Shown: positions 33,700-40,899 of the stretch, in pieces
Position numbering within the stretch: position 1 is the first letter of the stretch
How the letters are laid out: the number at the start of each line of letters is the position of its first letter
Assembly: GCF_002355855.1 (NCBI RefSeq)
Contig: NZ_AP017657.1
Location: 1 to 64,000, forward strand
DNA length: 64,000 nucleotides
Direction: 5' to 3'
Source: Sphingobium cloacae
Lineage (GTDB): Bacteria > Pseudomonadota > Alphaproteobacteria > Sphingomonadales > Sphingomonadaceae
The notes under the pieces: model-generated
Told to the model about the DNA's origin: nothing
What the model saw: only the letters and a program-made list of their open reading frames with translations
Databases searched by the model: none
Translations under genes and position numbers: made by a program

Positions 33700-34695
33700 A
33701 TGAAACAACTCGTTCTCGTCTCGGCGCTGGCACTGGCGGCCAGCTCAACCTCCCTCGCTCAGACTGCCCCCGGTCCTGTTGCGCCTGGTCCGATAGTGCC
33801 GGCGATCGAGCCGGCGACGCTGCCCCCGGCGGGCGCGGGGGTGCCGGCGGGTCCGCCGATCGCCGATCAGCCCGATATTGCACCACGCTATGCGCCGCCG
33901 CCGGTCAATCTTATGTCGCGGCGCAACGCGACGCTCACGCCTCGGGAGCGCCGCTCGGTCGAGCTGTCGGACTCGTGGACCGGCAACGCCGACATGCCAG
34001 CACGCGGCAATGAGGGTGCGGTGATGTTCACCTTCGGATCGACGCTCCCCACTGTCGTTTGCGCGCCGCTTTACGTCTGCGACATCACCCTGCAACCCGG
34101 CGAGACGGTCAACGACATCAATGTCGGCGACGCGGTGCGTTGGAAACTCTCGCCCGCGACGAGCGGGCAAGGGCAGGGGGCCACGACGCACGTCATCGTG
34201 AAGCCCACCGACGCGGCGCTGCGAACGAACGCGATCATCACCACTGATCGGCGCGTGTATGTCCTGACGCTGGTGAGCCGGCAAAAGGACTGGATGCCCC
34301 GGATCGCGTTCAACTATCCGGAAGACGCGCAAGCCGAATGGGCCGCCTATCGAGCGGCACGCCAGGCTGAGCAACAAGCGACCGTGATGGACACCGGCCA
34401 GAATGTCGCCGCGTTGGACTTCGGCTATCGGATCAGCGGCGACAAACCACGCTGGCGTCCGCTGCGGGTCTATAACGACGGCTCGAAAACCTACGTCCAG
34501 TTCCCGGCCGCGATGGTATCGAGCGAGGCCCCGGCGCTGGTGGCGATCGGCGCCGACGGCAAGGATCAGCTCGTCAACTATCGCTTGGTCGGCGACCGCT
34601 ACGTTGCCGACAAGGTGCTGGATCGAGCGGCCCTCCTGAGCGGCGTCGGGCGCCGCCAGGTGAAGGTGGAAATCACCCGCAACGGGCGGCAATGA
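33700..34695 (+). CDS. trbG: P-type conjugal transfer protein TrbG (VirB9-like)
   Basis: Predicted outer-membrane-complex component of the mating apparatus. I choose ATG 33700 (MKQLVLVSALALAASSTSLA, an obvious signal peptide) with AAGAGGGG 8 bases upstream over the in-frame TTG at 33694; this gives 331 aa. The VirB9/CagX domain is clear: GAVMFTFGSTLPTVVCAPLY, GETVNDINVGDAVRW, TDRRVYVLTLVSR, FGYRISGDKPRWRPLRVYND and the C-terminal GVGRRQVKVEITRNGR. Confidence 0.93.
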   Translation: MKQLVLVSALALAASSTSLAQTAPGPVAPGPIVPAIEPATLPPAGAGVPAGPPIADQPDIAPRYAPPPVNLMSRRNATLTPRERRSVELSDSWTGNADMPARGNEGAVMFTFGSTLPTVVCAPLYVCDITLQPGETVNDINVGDAVRWKLSPATSGQGQGATTHVIVKPTDAALRTNAIITTDRRVYVLTLVSRQKDWMPRIAFNYPEDAQAEWAAYRAARQAEQQATVMDTGQNVAALDFGYRISGDKPRWRPLRVYNDGSKTYVQFPAAMVSSEAPALVAIGADGKDQLVNYRLVGDRYVADKVLDRAALLSGVGRRQVKVEITRNGRQ

Positions 34696-35141
34696 TGAGC
34701 CGCCCGCTTCGCGTCCTGGCGCTGGCGGGTTGTGTCGCGCTCGCCGGTTGCGCGACGCCCCGTTCCGATCGGTCCTGGGTGTCGCCGGCTGCCGTATCCG
34801 ACGCCAGCTCGATCGCGGCGGCGATCGCGGAATGGCTGGGCGAGGAAGCCCCGCCCGCCACGTCGACCTTGCTCGTGCTGCCAGTATCTCGCCGGCAGGC
34901 CGACAACGGCGTGACGGCTGCCCTGACGGCCGATCTGCGCCGGATGGGCTACGGCCTCGCCACAAGCCTCGCTGCGTCGCCTGACGCCCATGTGGTGCGT
35001 TACCTCGTCACCCCGATATTCGAGCGGCACGTCGTCGTGCGCGTCCAGCTCGACGGGGTGGAAGGCGCGCGCCTGTTCTATCGTGACGGGCGGGGCGGCC
35101 TGCTGCCCGCCTCGGCCCTGACAATGAGGGGAACCCTATGA
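34692..35141 (+). CDS. trbH: TrbH-like conjugal transfer lipoprotein
   Basis: Predicted outer-membrane lipoprotein (VirB7-like role) of 149 aa. The signal peptide ends in a lipobox, CVALAGCATP (Cys near residue 20). A 100-residue domain follows with no strong motif other than LLVLPVSRRQADNGVTAAL, consistent with TrbH of Ti plasmids. The start overlaps the trbG stop and the 3' end overlaps trbI, so the three are translationally coupled. Assignment rests mainly on position and the lipobox. Confidence 0.75.
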   Translation: MMSRPLRVLALAGCVALAGCATPRSDRSWVSPAAVSDASSIAAAIAEWLGEEAPPATSTLLVLPVSRRQADNGVTAALTADLRRMGYGLATSLAASPDAHVVRYLVTPIFERHVVVRVQLDGVEGARLFYRDGRGGLLPASALTMRGTL

Positions 35142-36448
35142 GCCCGCCTCCTGTGATCGACAATCCCGACGACTCGCCGGACCTGCTGGCGCGCCCGCCA
35201 GCGCGCGGGGCAGGGGTTCGCCGCCTCAACCGCATTCCGCTGTTCATCGTCATCGGGATCGCGTGCGCGGTCCTGCTGTTGCTGGTCTATACGGCTTCGC
35301 AGCGCTCGCGATCGAACATGGCGACGGGCATGGCAGACGACAGCGGCAACAAGGGGCCGGTGGCGTCCAGCTCGCCCCCGCAGCTCGCTGATGCTCCGGA
35401 GTCAGGCGTGATCCCGCCGGCCGTCGTCGGCCCGACGATCGACCCGACGACAGGGGCAGCCGGGGCTCCCGGTGCGCCGCAACAGGTTGTCGTGCGCCAG
35501 CGACCGCCCAATCCCTATGAGCAGGATTGGGCGCGCTATAATCAACAGCGACTCCAAGTGGCGCAGGCGCGCGAAGGCGCGTTCATGTCGGCGCTGAACG
35601 CGCCTACGGGCGTGCAGCTTGCTTCGCAGCGCACCAGCGGGGCCCCCGCCGGAACAGGAGCAGCGCCCGCACCGGCGGGCCTTGATCCAGCAACGCTGGC
35701 CGCCTTCGGCGGCATCCCCGGCGGAGCTGCGCCGAGATCGGCCGCGGCTGCTGGTGGCCTCCCGGCCGACAACGATTCTCAATTCAACGGGCAGGATGCA
35801 AAGCGCGACTTCCTCACGCGGCGGTCGCAAGAGAGCAACTATTCGCCAGCGATGCGAACGGCCGTCGTCTCGCCCTATGAAATGAAGGCCGGCACAGTGA
35901 TTCCGGCGGTAATGATCGGCGGCATCAACTCCGATCTGCCGGGCCAGATTCTCGGCCAGGTCTCCGAGAATGTCTATGACACCAAGACGGGTCGTTATCT
36001 GCTGATCCCCCAAGGGTCCAAGCTCGTCGGCACCTATGACAATTCGGTCACGATGGGCCAAAACCGCGTGCTGGTGGTCTGGAAGCGGGTCATCTTCCCC
36101 GATGCCTCGTCGCTCGATCTCGACATGATGCCGGGGGCGGATCAGGGCGGCTACGCCGGCTTCCGCGACCAAGTGAACAATCACTATGGCAAAATCTTCG
36201 GCAGCGCTCTGATGTTGTCGTTGTTCTCGGCGGGGATTCAGGTTTCCCAGCCCCGCAATAGCAGCATCCTCACAAACCCCGACGTGGGGCAAACGGCAGC
36301 CGGTGCGGTCGGGCAACAGCTCGGCCAGGTCGGCACGCAGCTCATGCAGCGAAACCTTCGTATCCAACCGACGCTGGAAATCCGGCCAGGCTATCGGTTC
36401 AACGTGGAAGTGACGAAAGACCTCATTATCCAACCTTGGCGGCGCTAA
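35138..36448 (+). CDS. trbI: Conjugal transfer protein TrbI (VirB10-like)
   Basis: Predicted channel core protein that spans inner and outer membranes, 436 aa. One N-terminal membrane helix (IPLFIVIGIACAVLLLLVYT, about residues 31-50), a long Pro/Ala-rich periplasmic linker with PPNPYEQDWARYNQQRLQVA, and a C-terminal VirB10 domain: SPYEMKAGTVIPAVMIGGIN, GRYLLIPQGSKLVGTYDNSV and the ending GYRFNVEVTKDLIIQPW. It closes the trb operon, and a terminator-like hairpin follows at 36474. Confidence 0.94.
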   Translation: MSPPPVIDNPDDSPDLLARPPARGAGVRRLNRIPLFIVIGIACAVLLLLVYTASQRSRSNMATGMADDSGNKGPVASSSPPQLADAPESGVIPPAVVGPTIDPTTGAAGAPGAPQQVVVRQRPPNPYEQDWARYNQQRLQVAQAREGAFMSALNAPTGVQLASQRTSGAPAGTGAAPAPAGLDPATLAAFGGIPGGAAPRSAAAAGGLPADNDSQFNGQDAKRDFLTRRSQESNYSPAMRTAVVSPYEMKAGTVIPAVMIGGINSDLPGQILGQVSENVYDTKTGRYLLIPQGSKLVGTYDNSVTMGQNRVLVVWKRVIFPDASSLDLDMMPGADQGGYAGFRDQVNNHYGKIFGSALMLSLFSAGIQVSQPRNSSILTNPDVGQTAAGAVGQQLGQVGTQLMQRNLRIQPTLEIRPGYRFNVEVTKDLIIQPWRR

Positions 36449-36473
36449 GCCCTCGGGTCGCACCGAGCGGGCC

Positions 36474-36505
36474 GGGGCCGGGGGCAACCTCGGCCCCGCT
36501 TTTCG
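36474..36505 (+). terminator. Terminator after trbI
   Basis: GGGGCCG (36474-36480) pairs with CGGCCCC (36491-36497) across a 10-nt loop and is followed by GCTTTTCG. It begins 25 bp after the trbI stop and probably ends the trb transcript. Confidence 0.6.
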
Positions 36506-36602
36506 CCCCGACGATCGACAGCCGGCAGGCGGCCATTGGATATTAACGTTGAAGGCGCTATATAGGGGTCGGCTTCATCGGCGTCGGTCGATGCACCTAC
36601 CT

Positions 36603-36642
36603 GAGCCCGTCGCGCTGTCACGCGGCGGGCTCAAACCTTTTT
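36603..36642 (+). terminator. Strong intrinsic terminator
   Basis: GAGCCCG-T-CGCG (36603-36614) pairs with CGCG-G-CGGGCTC (36621-36632) with one G-T wobble, then AAACC and five Ts. It lies between the trb operon and the tiny minus-strand gene at 36692. Confidence 0.7.
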
Positions 36643-36655
36643 GGGCTCGATAGAT

Positions 36656-36685
36656 GGGGCGGGCGCCCTGTCAGACGCCCGCCCC
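36656..36685 (-). repeat. 10-bp perfect stem after the small peptide gene
   Basis: GGGGCGGGCG (36656-36665) and CGCCCGCCCC (36676-36685) form a perfect 10-bp stem with a 10-nt loop. On the minus strand it starts 6 bases after the stop of the 28-codon peptide gene, so it may stabilise or end that short transcript. Confidence 0.55.
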
Positions 36686-36691
36686 GCTAGG

Positions 36692-36778
36692 TCAGGTTTT
36701 CCGCTGACCCAGCTTCACAATTGCGACCACAAGCGCGAACGCTGCGATCGTCAATTGCACGGCTTCATATGCTGTCAA
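36692..36778 (-). CDS. Tiny hydrophobic peptide, putative holin-like type I toxin
   Basis: A 28-codon gene read on the minus strand from a TTG at 36778 with a perfect AAGGAGGT Shine-Dalgarno (36788-36795) 9 nt upstream. The peptide begins MTAYEAVQLTIAAFALVVAI and ends with a basic tail LGQRKT: one transmembrane helix with polar N-terminus and positive C-terminus. The opening (M-x-x-Y/F-E-A-x-x-L) and length match the short 'putative holin-like toxin' peptides known mostly from Firmicutes. A strong hairpin follows. No antisense RNA promoter was identified, so the toxin role is inference. Confidence 0.6.
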   Translation of the reverse strand: MTAYEAVQLTIAAFALVVAIVKLGQRKT

Positions 36779-36879
36779 ATCGAATACACCTCCTTCGGGC
36801 AGCAGGATTAGCGACGGAAGCTGTCACATCCCATCGCTGCCACCCACGGACGCTATAGCCGGTCAGCTCTCCGTTGCGT

Positions 36880-37018
36880 CCACCATAGTCGGCCGCGCCT
36901 ATGTCGGCCGCCGGCACGCATAGTCGGTTGCGACTATGCTGCAGAGCCTTGGATCGATCGCGGGCCCGCGATCGCGCATAGTCGCCTTCACCTATGCTCG
37001 AGGAATTTCCTCGAGCAC
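36880..37018. repeat. CATAGTCG repeat and palindrome cluster
   Basis: CATAGTCG or its inverse occurs at least four times (near 36888, 36919, 36932 and 36977), including a perfect GCATAGTCG/CGACTATGC inverted pair with a GTTG loop. An 18-bp palindrome, GATCGCGGGCCCGCGATC, lies near 36956. A TGCTCGAGGAA/TTCCTCGAGCA hairpin lies just beyond the 3' end of the zeta gene and may be its terminator. The repeats look like binding sites for a regulator or partition protein. No gene is seen here. Confidence 0.6.
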
Positions 37019-37021
37019 GGT

Positions 37022-38203
37022 CTAGCGGGTGCGCCCCTGGGTCTGCTTCCGGGGATCGGTCACTTTGCCGATCCCGCCGCGATAGCTGATGGTGAGGTTT
37101 CGGCCTTCGGCCAGGTCGGCTGTGCTGCCGGTCAGAAAACGGAGCTGATGGCTGATCTGCTTGCCGTCCACGAGCTGCGTGGCGGTCTTGGCGTCCACGG
37201 CGACGATCGGGCCGGTATAGGTGCCGTCATCCGCCGGGGCCTCGGCCGCCGGCTTCGGGGCGGCCGTAGGGGCGTAGAGGCCCCTTAGAAGTTGCGGGCT
37301 TCGATCTTCGCCAGTTCGTCGGGGTTCGTCGCCAGGCGCTTCGCCGCTGCCGTCAGGCTCGCGTGCCACGCCTTGCTCGCGCGCCGCGATTGGCTGGCCT
37401 CGGGCCTGGCGCTCGAAGTCGTCGCTTCCTCGGCCCTCTCGCCTGATCCGGTGGAGCTGGTCGAATAGTCTCTGCTCGGTCGATCCACGGCTTAGTTCCT
37501 CCTGCCAGTGTTTGAGCCCGTCCCTTATATCATAAGAACGCGGGTTTGTCCGGTCGCGAATATCGTGGATCTCAATCTCCACCCGGTCGCCAAATTCCGC
37601 GTGAATCGCCTCAAGCCCAGCGGGCGTTCCATCTTGAATGCGGGCCATGGTCGCGATCGACGCGCCACGCCCTACCCGCTCGAACCGCCTGAGCGTGTTT
37701 TCAAAAGCGTCCTCGATACGCGGCAGCACAGCCGCGATCGACACGGTAAGCCCCCGATCGAGCGCGCCCGCGATCTTGGCGCGGCTCGATGGGTCGAGAA
37801 GCTGGCCCTCGTAGAGCACTCGCGCGTCGGGAGGCAGGCCCGCCGACATGATAAGCGAAGTCTTGCCCGATCCGGGGGAGCCGGTGACGAAAAGCGCAAG
37901 CCGGCGCGTCGGATCGCGCTCGTCGGCCAACGTGCGCCGAAACTGCTCGGACGCCAGCACCGCAGCCGTATTATGGACGGCGTTGTTGTAACGGCCCCGC
38001 GCAATCGGCGAGGCCGAATATTCGGGGATGATCTCTTTCATGAGGTCGGCGCAGACATAGCGCCCATCGAACGATTCCGCGTGCTGGCGATAGGCGACAA
38101 AGAACGGCTCGGGATCGCGTTCGGCAGCGCACACAACGCGCTGCTCGACTTCGGCCCGGTCGGGGTCGACCGGGTGCGTGATCCGGATCGGCTCTAACGC
38201 CAT
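37022..38203 (-). CDS. Zeta-type toxin kinase with KfrB-like C-terminal domain
   Basis: Predicted zeta/PezT-like kinase of 393 aa. The Walker A motif GSPGSGKTS is at residues 108-116 within LALFVTGSPGSGKTSLIMSA, and zeta-like blocks follow (GQLLDPSSRAKIAGALDRGL, later RRFERVGRGASIATM and EIEIHDIRDRTNP). A linker rich in charge and Pro leads to a C-terminal ~60-residue domain (YTGPIVAVDAKTATQLVDGK, then GRNLTISYRGGIGKV) resembling the KfrB repeat of plasmid proteins. No epsilon antitoxin gene is evident beside it; the overlapping upstream gene encodes a membrane protein. It may act in plasmid stability or transfer. Confidence 0.78.
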   Translation of the reverse strand: MALEPIRITHPVDPDRAEVEQRVVCAAERDPEPFFVAYRQHAESFDGRYVCADLMKEIIPEYSASPIARGRYNNAVHNTAAVLASEQFRRTLADERDPTRRLALFVTGSPGSGKTSLIMSAGLPPDARVLYEGQLLDPSSRAKIAGALDRGLTVSIAAVLPRIEDAFENTLRRFERVGRGASIATMARIQDGTPAGLEAIHAEFGDRVEIEIHDIRDRTNPRSYDIRDGLKHWQEELSRGSTEQRLFDQLHRIRREGRGSDDFERQARGQPIAAREQGVAREPDGSGEAPGDEPRRTGEDRSPQLLRGLYAPTAAPKPAAEAPADDGTYTGPIVAVDAKTATQLVDGKQISHQLRFLTGSTADLAEGRNLTISYRGGIGKVTDPRKQTQGRTR

Positions 38204-38571
38204 CCGGCGCCAGCGCCTTCGTCGTTGGCGGGCCGCCTGTAAGCGGCCGGCGGCGGCACGTCGGACATCGCGGCCTCCGCCCCCCTCCCCCTTACCTCCG
38301 GGCCCGCAAGGGACCGATTGAGGGCTTCTCGCAACTTACGCTGCACGGTGGCGATCGCGACATTGACGACAAAACAACCGAACGCGAAAGCGAGGCTGAT
38401 TCCGGCCTCGCCGATCGCCGAAGGTCGGCTGAGGACATACCATTTCAACAGGAAGATCGGGACGCCAAGGAAGCCGAACACGGTTCCCAGCGAGAAAGCG
38501 AAGCGGATCACGCCAAGCATCCAACTCAACAGCCCGTGGCCGAATATCTTGCTGACGTTAAGCAGGAACAT
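38194..38571 (-). CDS. Small membrane protein upstream of the zeta gene
   Basis: A 125-aa protein of unknown function with two likely membrane helices (LLSWMLGVIRFAFSLGTVFG with FLGVPIFLLKW; then AGISLAFAFGCFVVNVAIAT) followed by a basic cytoplasmic tail with Pro residues. It overlaps the zeta gene by 10 bases and the recombinase gene by 14, so the three form one minus-strand operon. Whether it modulates the kinase is not known. Confidence 0.68.
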   Translation of the reverse strand: MFLLNVSKIFGHGLLSWMLGVIRFAFSLGTVFGFLGVPIFLLKWYVLSRPSAIGEAGISLAFAFGCFVVNVAIATVQRKLREALNRSLAGPEVRGRGAEAAMSDVPPPAAYRRPANDEGAGAGWR

Positions 38572-39247
38572 GGTCGTTCCCTCCGGTCCGGGCCTTCTCC
38601 AAGGCCATAACCCTTTTCACCTGGGCGACGCTGCAATTGGCCAGCTCGGCCGTCGCGGCAATGCTCTTGCCGCCCTGCCGCAACGCGACGATCTGCCGGT
38701 GCTTCGCCTTGTCGGCTCGACGGCCGCTATAGCGCCCTTCCCTCTTGGCGATCTCAATGCCCTGCCGCTGCCGCTCGCGACGGTCCTCATAGTCGTCGCG
38801 GGCGGTCTGTAGCGCGACGCGCAAAAGCATGTCCTGCATCGCCTCGATCACGATCTTGGCAACGCCCGTGGAACTGGCCGCCAGCTCAGACAGGTCGATG
38901 ACACCGGGGACGGCCAGCTTCGCGCCCCGGTCCTTGATGGTCGCGACAAGCTGCTCTGCTTCGGAAAGCGGCAAGCGGCTGATGCGGTCGATCTTCTCCG
39001 CGATCACCACTTCGCCGGCCTGAAGGTCTCCAATCATCCGCTGAAGCTCGGGCCGATCGGCGCGCGCACCCGATGCCTTCTCGCGGTAGATGCCGGCGAC
39101 GTAGAAGCCTTGGGCCCGTGCCGTCTCTGCGATCTGCTCTTGGCGGGCCAGGTCTTGGTCATCGGTGCTGACGCGCAAATACACCCGCGCGATCTTCGCG
39201 GCGATCGGGGCGGCGTCTGCGGCCTTGGCTCGTTTGGGTGTGCCCAT
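38558..39247 (-). CDS. Serine recombinase (resolvase/invertase family)
   Basis: Predicted small serine recombinase of 229 aa, probably for multimer resolution. The catalytic Ser is in ARVYLRVSTDDQDLARQEQI, followed by GARADRPELQRMIGDLQAGE, VIAEKIDRISRLP and a C-terminal HTH segment (IVALRQGGKSIAATAELANC). It heads the minus-strand operon with the membrane protein and zeta-like kinase. Upstream of the start, at 39248-39260, the plus strand reads CCTAGCCTATATA, giving a TATATAGG-like -10 element on the minus strand. Confidence 0.88.
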   Translation of the reverse strand: MGTPKRAKAADAAPIAAKIARVYLRVSTDDQDLARQEQIAETARAQGFYVAGIYREKASGARADRPELQRMIGDLQAGEVVIAEKIDRISRLPLSEAEQLVATIKDRGAKLAVPGVIDLSELAASSTGVAKIVIEAMQDMLLRVALQTARDDYEDRRERQRQGIEIAKREGRYSGRRADKAKHRQIVALRQGGKSIAATAELANCSVAQVKRVMALEKARTGGNDHVPA

Positions 39248-39386
39248 CCTAGCCTATATACCACGCATGGCTAATAAAGCTCCACAAGCAACTTAAAAAA
39301 GCCTAGCTCAACAAGCGGACTTCAATTGGCCTTCGGAAGCGGGTCTCCCAAAATGCGAGGGCAGGTAAAGGAGTGGGTGGTTCTCG

Positions 39387-40370
39387 ATGACGCCTGATAG
39401 TCGCACGCTGCGCGATCGGCTCGAAGGAAGCCAGGTCGCGATCTATTTTGCAGCGGTTATCGCGGGCGCTCTGATCGCGCTCGCGGTTTCTGGCTCGGCC
39501 TCATGGGAAGCGGCAATCAACCCGGCGCTGGTTTTGATGCTGTTCGTCACCTTCCTGCAAGTGCCGCTTGCGGAGCTGGGCCGCGGCTTTGGTCGACTCC
39601 GCTTCCTCGGCGCGCTGCTCGCGGTCAACTTCGTCGCCGTGCCGCTGCTGGTGGCGGTCCTCGTCCAATTCGTGCCGAACGATCCGATGATCCGCCTCGG
39701 CGTCCTGCTTGTGCTGCTCTGCCCCTGTATCGACTATGTGGTGACGTTCGCCCATCTCGGCCGCGCCGACGCCAAGCTGCTACTGGCTTCCACGCCCGCT
39801 CTGCTGGTCGTCCAAATGCTGCTGTTGCCGATCTACCTCCGACTGTTCCTCGGCACGGCAGCCTCGGACCTCGTGCAAGCCGGTCCTTTCCTGCACGCGT
39901 TCCTGTGGCTGATAGCGATCCCGCTCGCGCTGGCGGTCCTTGTTCAACTGTGGGCGCGGCGATCGGCGACGGGCGCGCGCGCCTCGGCCGCGCTGGGCCT
40001 GTTGCCTGTGCCGGCGACGGCTGTCGTCCTGCTGATCGTCATCGCGGCCGTCGTCCCCCAGCTCGGGCAGGCTATCGGCGCGGCGCTGCGCGTCGTGCCG
40101 ATCTATATCGCCTTCGCCATCATAGCGCCGCTGGTTGGTTGGGTCGCCGCGCGTGCCGCAAAGCTGGACGCGGAGGCGGGGCGGGCGCTGGCGTTCAGCG
40201 CGGCGACACGCAATTCGCTGGTCGTCCTACCGCTCGCCTTGGCGGTGCCGGGAGCGGTGCCGCTGCTGCCCGCGATCATCGTCGCGCAAACGCTGGTCGA
40301 ACTGATCGCAGAGCTGGTGTTTATCCGAACTGTCTCAAGGCTGGGCTCCGCTCTCCCATCAATCGTATAA
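39387..40370 (+). CDS. Bile acid:sodium symporter/ACR3-like transporter
   Basis: Predicted inner-membrane transporter of 327 aa with about ten hydrophobic helices in the BASS/ACR3 fold. Family-like blocks include INPALVLMLFVTFLQVPLAE, LVLLCPCIDYVVTFAHLGRA (Cys in helix 4, as in ACR3 arsenite exporters) and FSAATRNSLVVLPLALAVPG. The ACR3-type Cys and the 'TRNSLVVLP' motif support arsenite or related anion export, but no ArsR or ArsC gene is adjacent, so substrate is uncertain. It stands alone between the recombinase operon and an inward-facing fliE. Confidence 0.8.
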   Translation: MTPDSRTLRDRLEGSQVAIYFAAVIAGALIALAVSGSASWEAAINPALVLMLFVTFLQVPLAELGRGFGRLRFLGALLAVNFVAVPLLVAVLVQFVPNDPMIRLGVLLVLLCPCIDYVVTFAHLGRADAKLLLASTPALLVVQMLLLPIYLRLFLGTAASDLVQAGPFLHAFLWLIAIPLALAVLVQLWARRSATGARASAALGLLPVPATAVVLLIVIAAVVPQLGQAIGAALRVVPIYIAFAIIAPLVGWVAARAAKLDAEAGRALAFSAATRNSLVVLPLALAVPGAVPLLPAIIVAQTLVELIAELVFIRTVSRLGSALPSIV

Positions 40371-40385
40371 TTCTTCCGATCGCGG

Positions 40386-40763
40386 TCAAACCGGCATGTT
40401 CATGATGTCCTTATAGGCGGACATCAGTTTGTTGCGCACTTGAAGGGTGGCCTCGAAGCTGATGGAGGCGCGCTGCTGAATGATCGCGACCGTCGCGATG
40501 TCGGTGATTTCGCCACGCTCGTAGGCTTCCGTGGCAACGTCCTCCTGTTCTTGGAGCGTATTTACCTTTTGCAGCGCGCCTTGGAACGCGGATGCAAAAC
40601 TACCTTTTGGGGCGCTGACCCCCTCAAGGCCCGGACTGTTGGTTGCAGGGGAAGGGGCCGCGACATCGCGAAGCGCAGTATTGCGCTGGAGGATCGCGCT
40701 TCTGAGCGCCATCACATCGGCCGTCCCTATGCCCATCGCTCGCGCCCTGGAGTTCGTGGACAA
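40386..40763 (-). CDS. fliE: Orphan flagellar basal-body protein FliE
   Basis: A 125-aa protein with the full FliE pattern: a variable N-terminus, SFASAFQGALQKVNTLQEQE, then a helical C-terminus EATLQVRNKLMSAYKDIMNM ending in PV. Normal FliE (about 100-125 aa) joins the MS ring to the rod. No other flagellar gene is in the window, and the gene lies on the opposite strand between a transporter and a phosphatase. It reads as an intact but isolated copy, acquired from a flagellar locus (inference). Confidence 0.82.
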   Translation of the reverse strand: MSTNSRARAMGIGTADVMALRSAILQRNTALRDVAAPSPATNSPGLEGVSAPKGSFASAFQGALQKVNTLQEQEDVATEAYERGEITDIATVAIIQQRASISFEATLQVRNKLMSAYKDIMNMPV

Positions 40764-40852
40764 TCTTAACGAAGTTTAATTAAGAAGCCGTTAAGCATGT
40801 TGAACGCGAGCGCGCTGGATCGCCCTCGGGTCTGCTTTGCCCGAACACAGGG

Positions 40853-40862
40853 CGTTTAAACG
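40853..40862. promoter_or_regulatory. CGTTTAAACG motif within a 16-bp palindrome
   Basis: GGGCGTTTAAACGCCC at 40850-40865 is a perfect palindrome upstream of the HAD gene. Its 10-bp core also occurs at 15343, 24518 and 28263 inside genes of the transfer/replicon 2 region. Confidence 0.5.
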
Positions 40863-40899
40863 CCCCGGATCAGGGCGAACGCCAAGAGAGGACAATGGA

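Noticed and set aside
36450..37020. A CRISPR array in the repeat-rich gap
   Set aside because: The repeats are 8-9 bp with variable spacing, no spacers of uniform length and no cas genes in the window.
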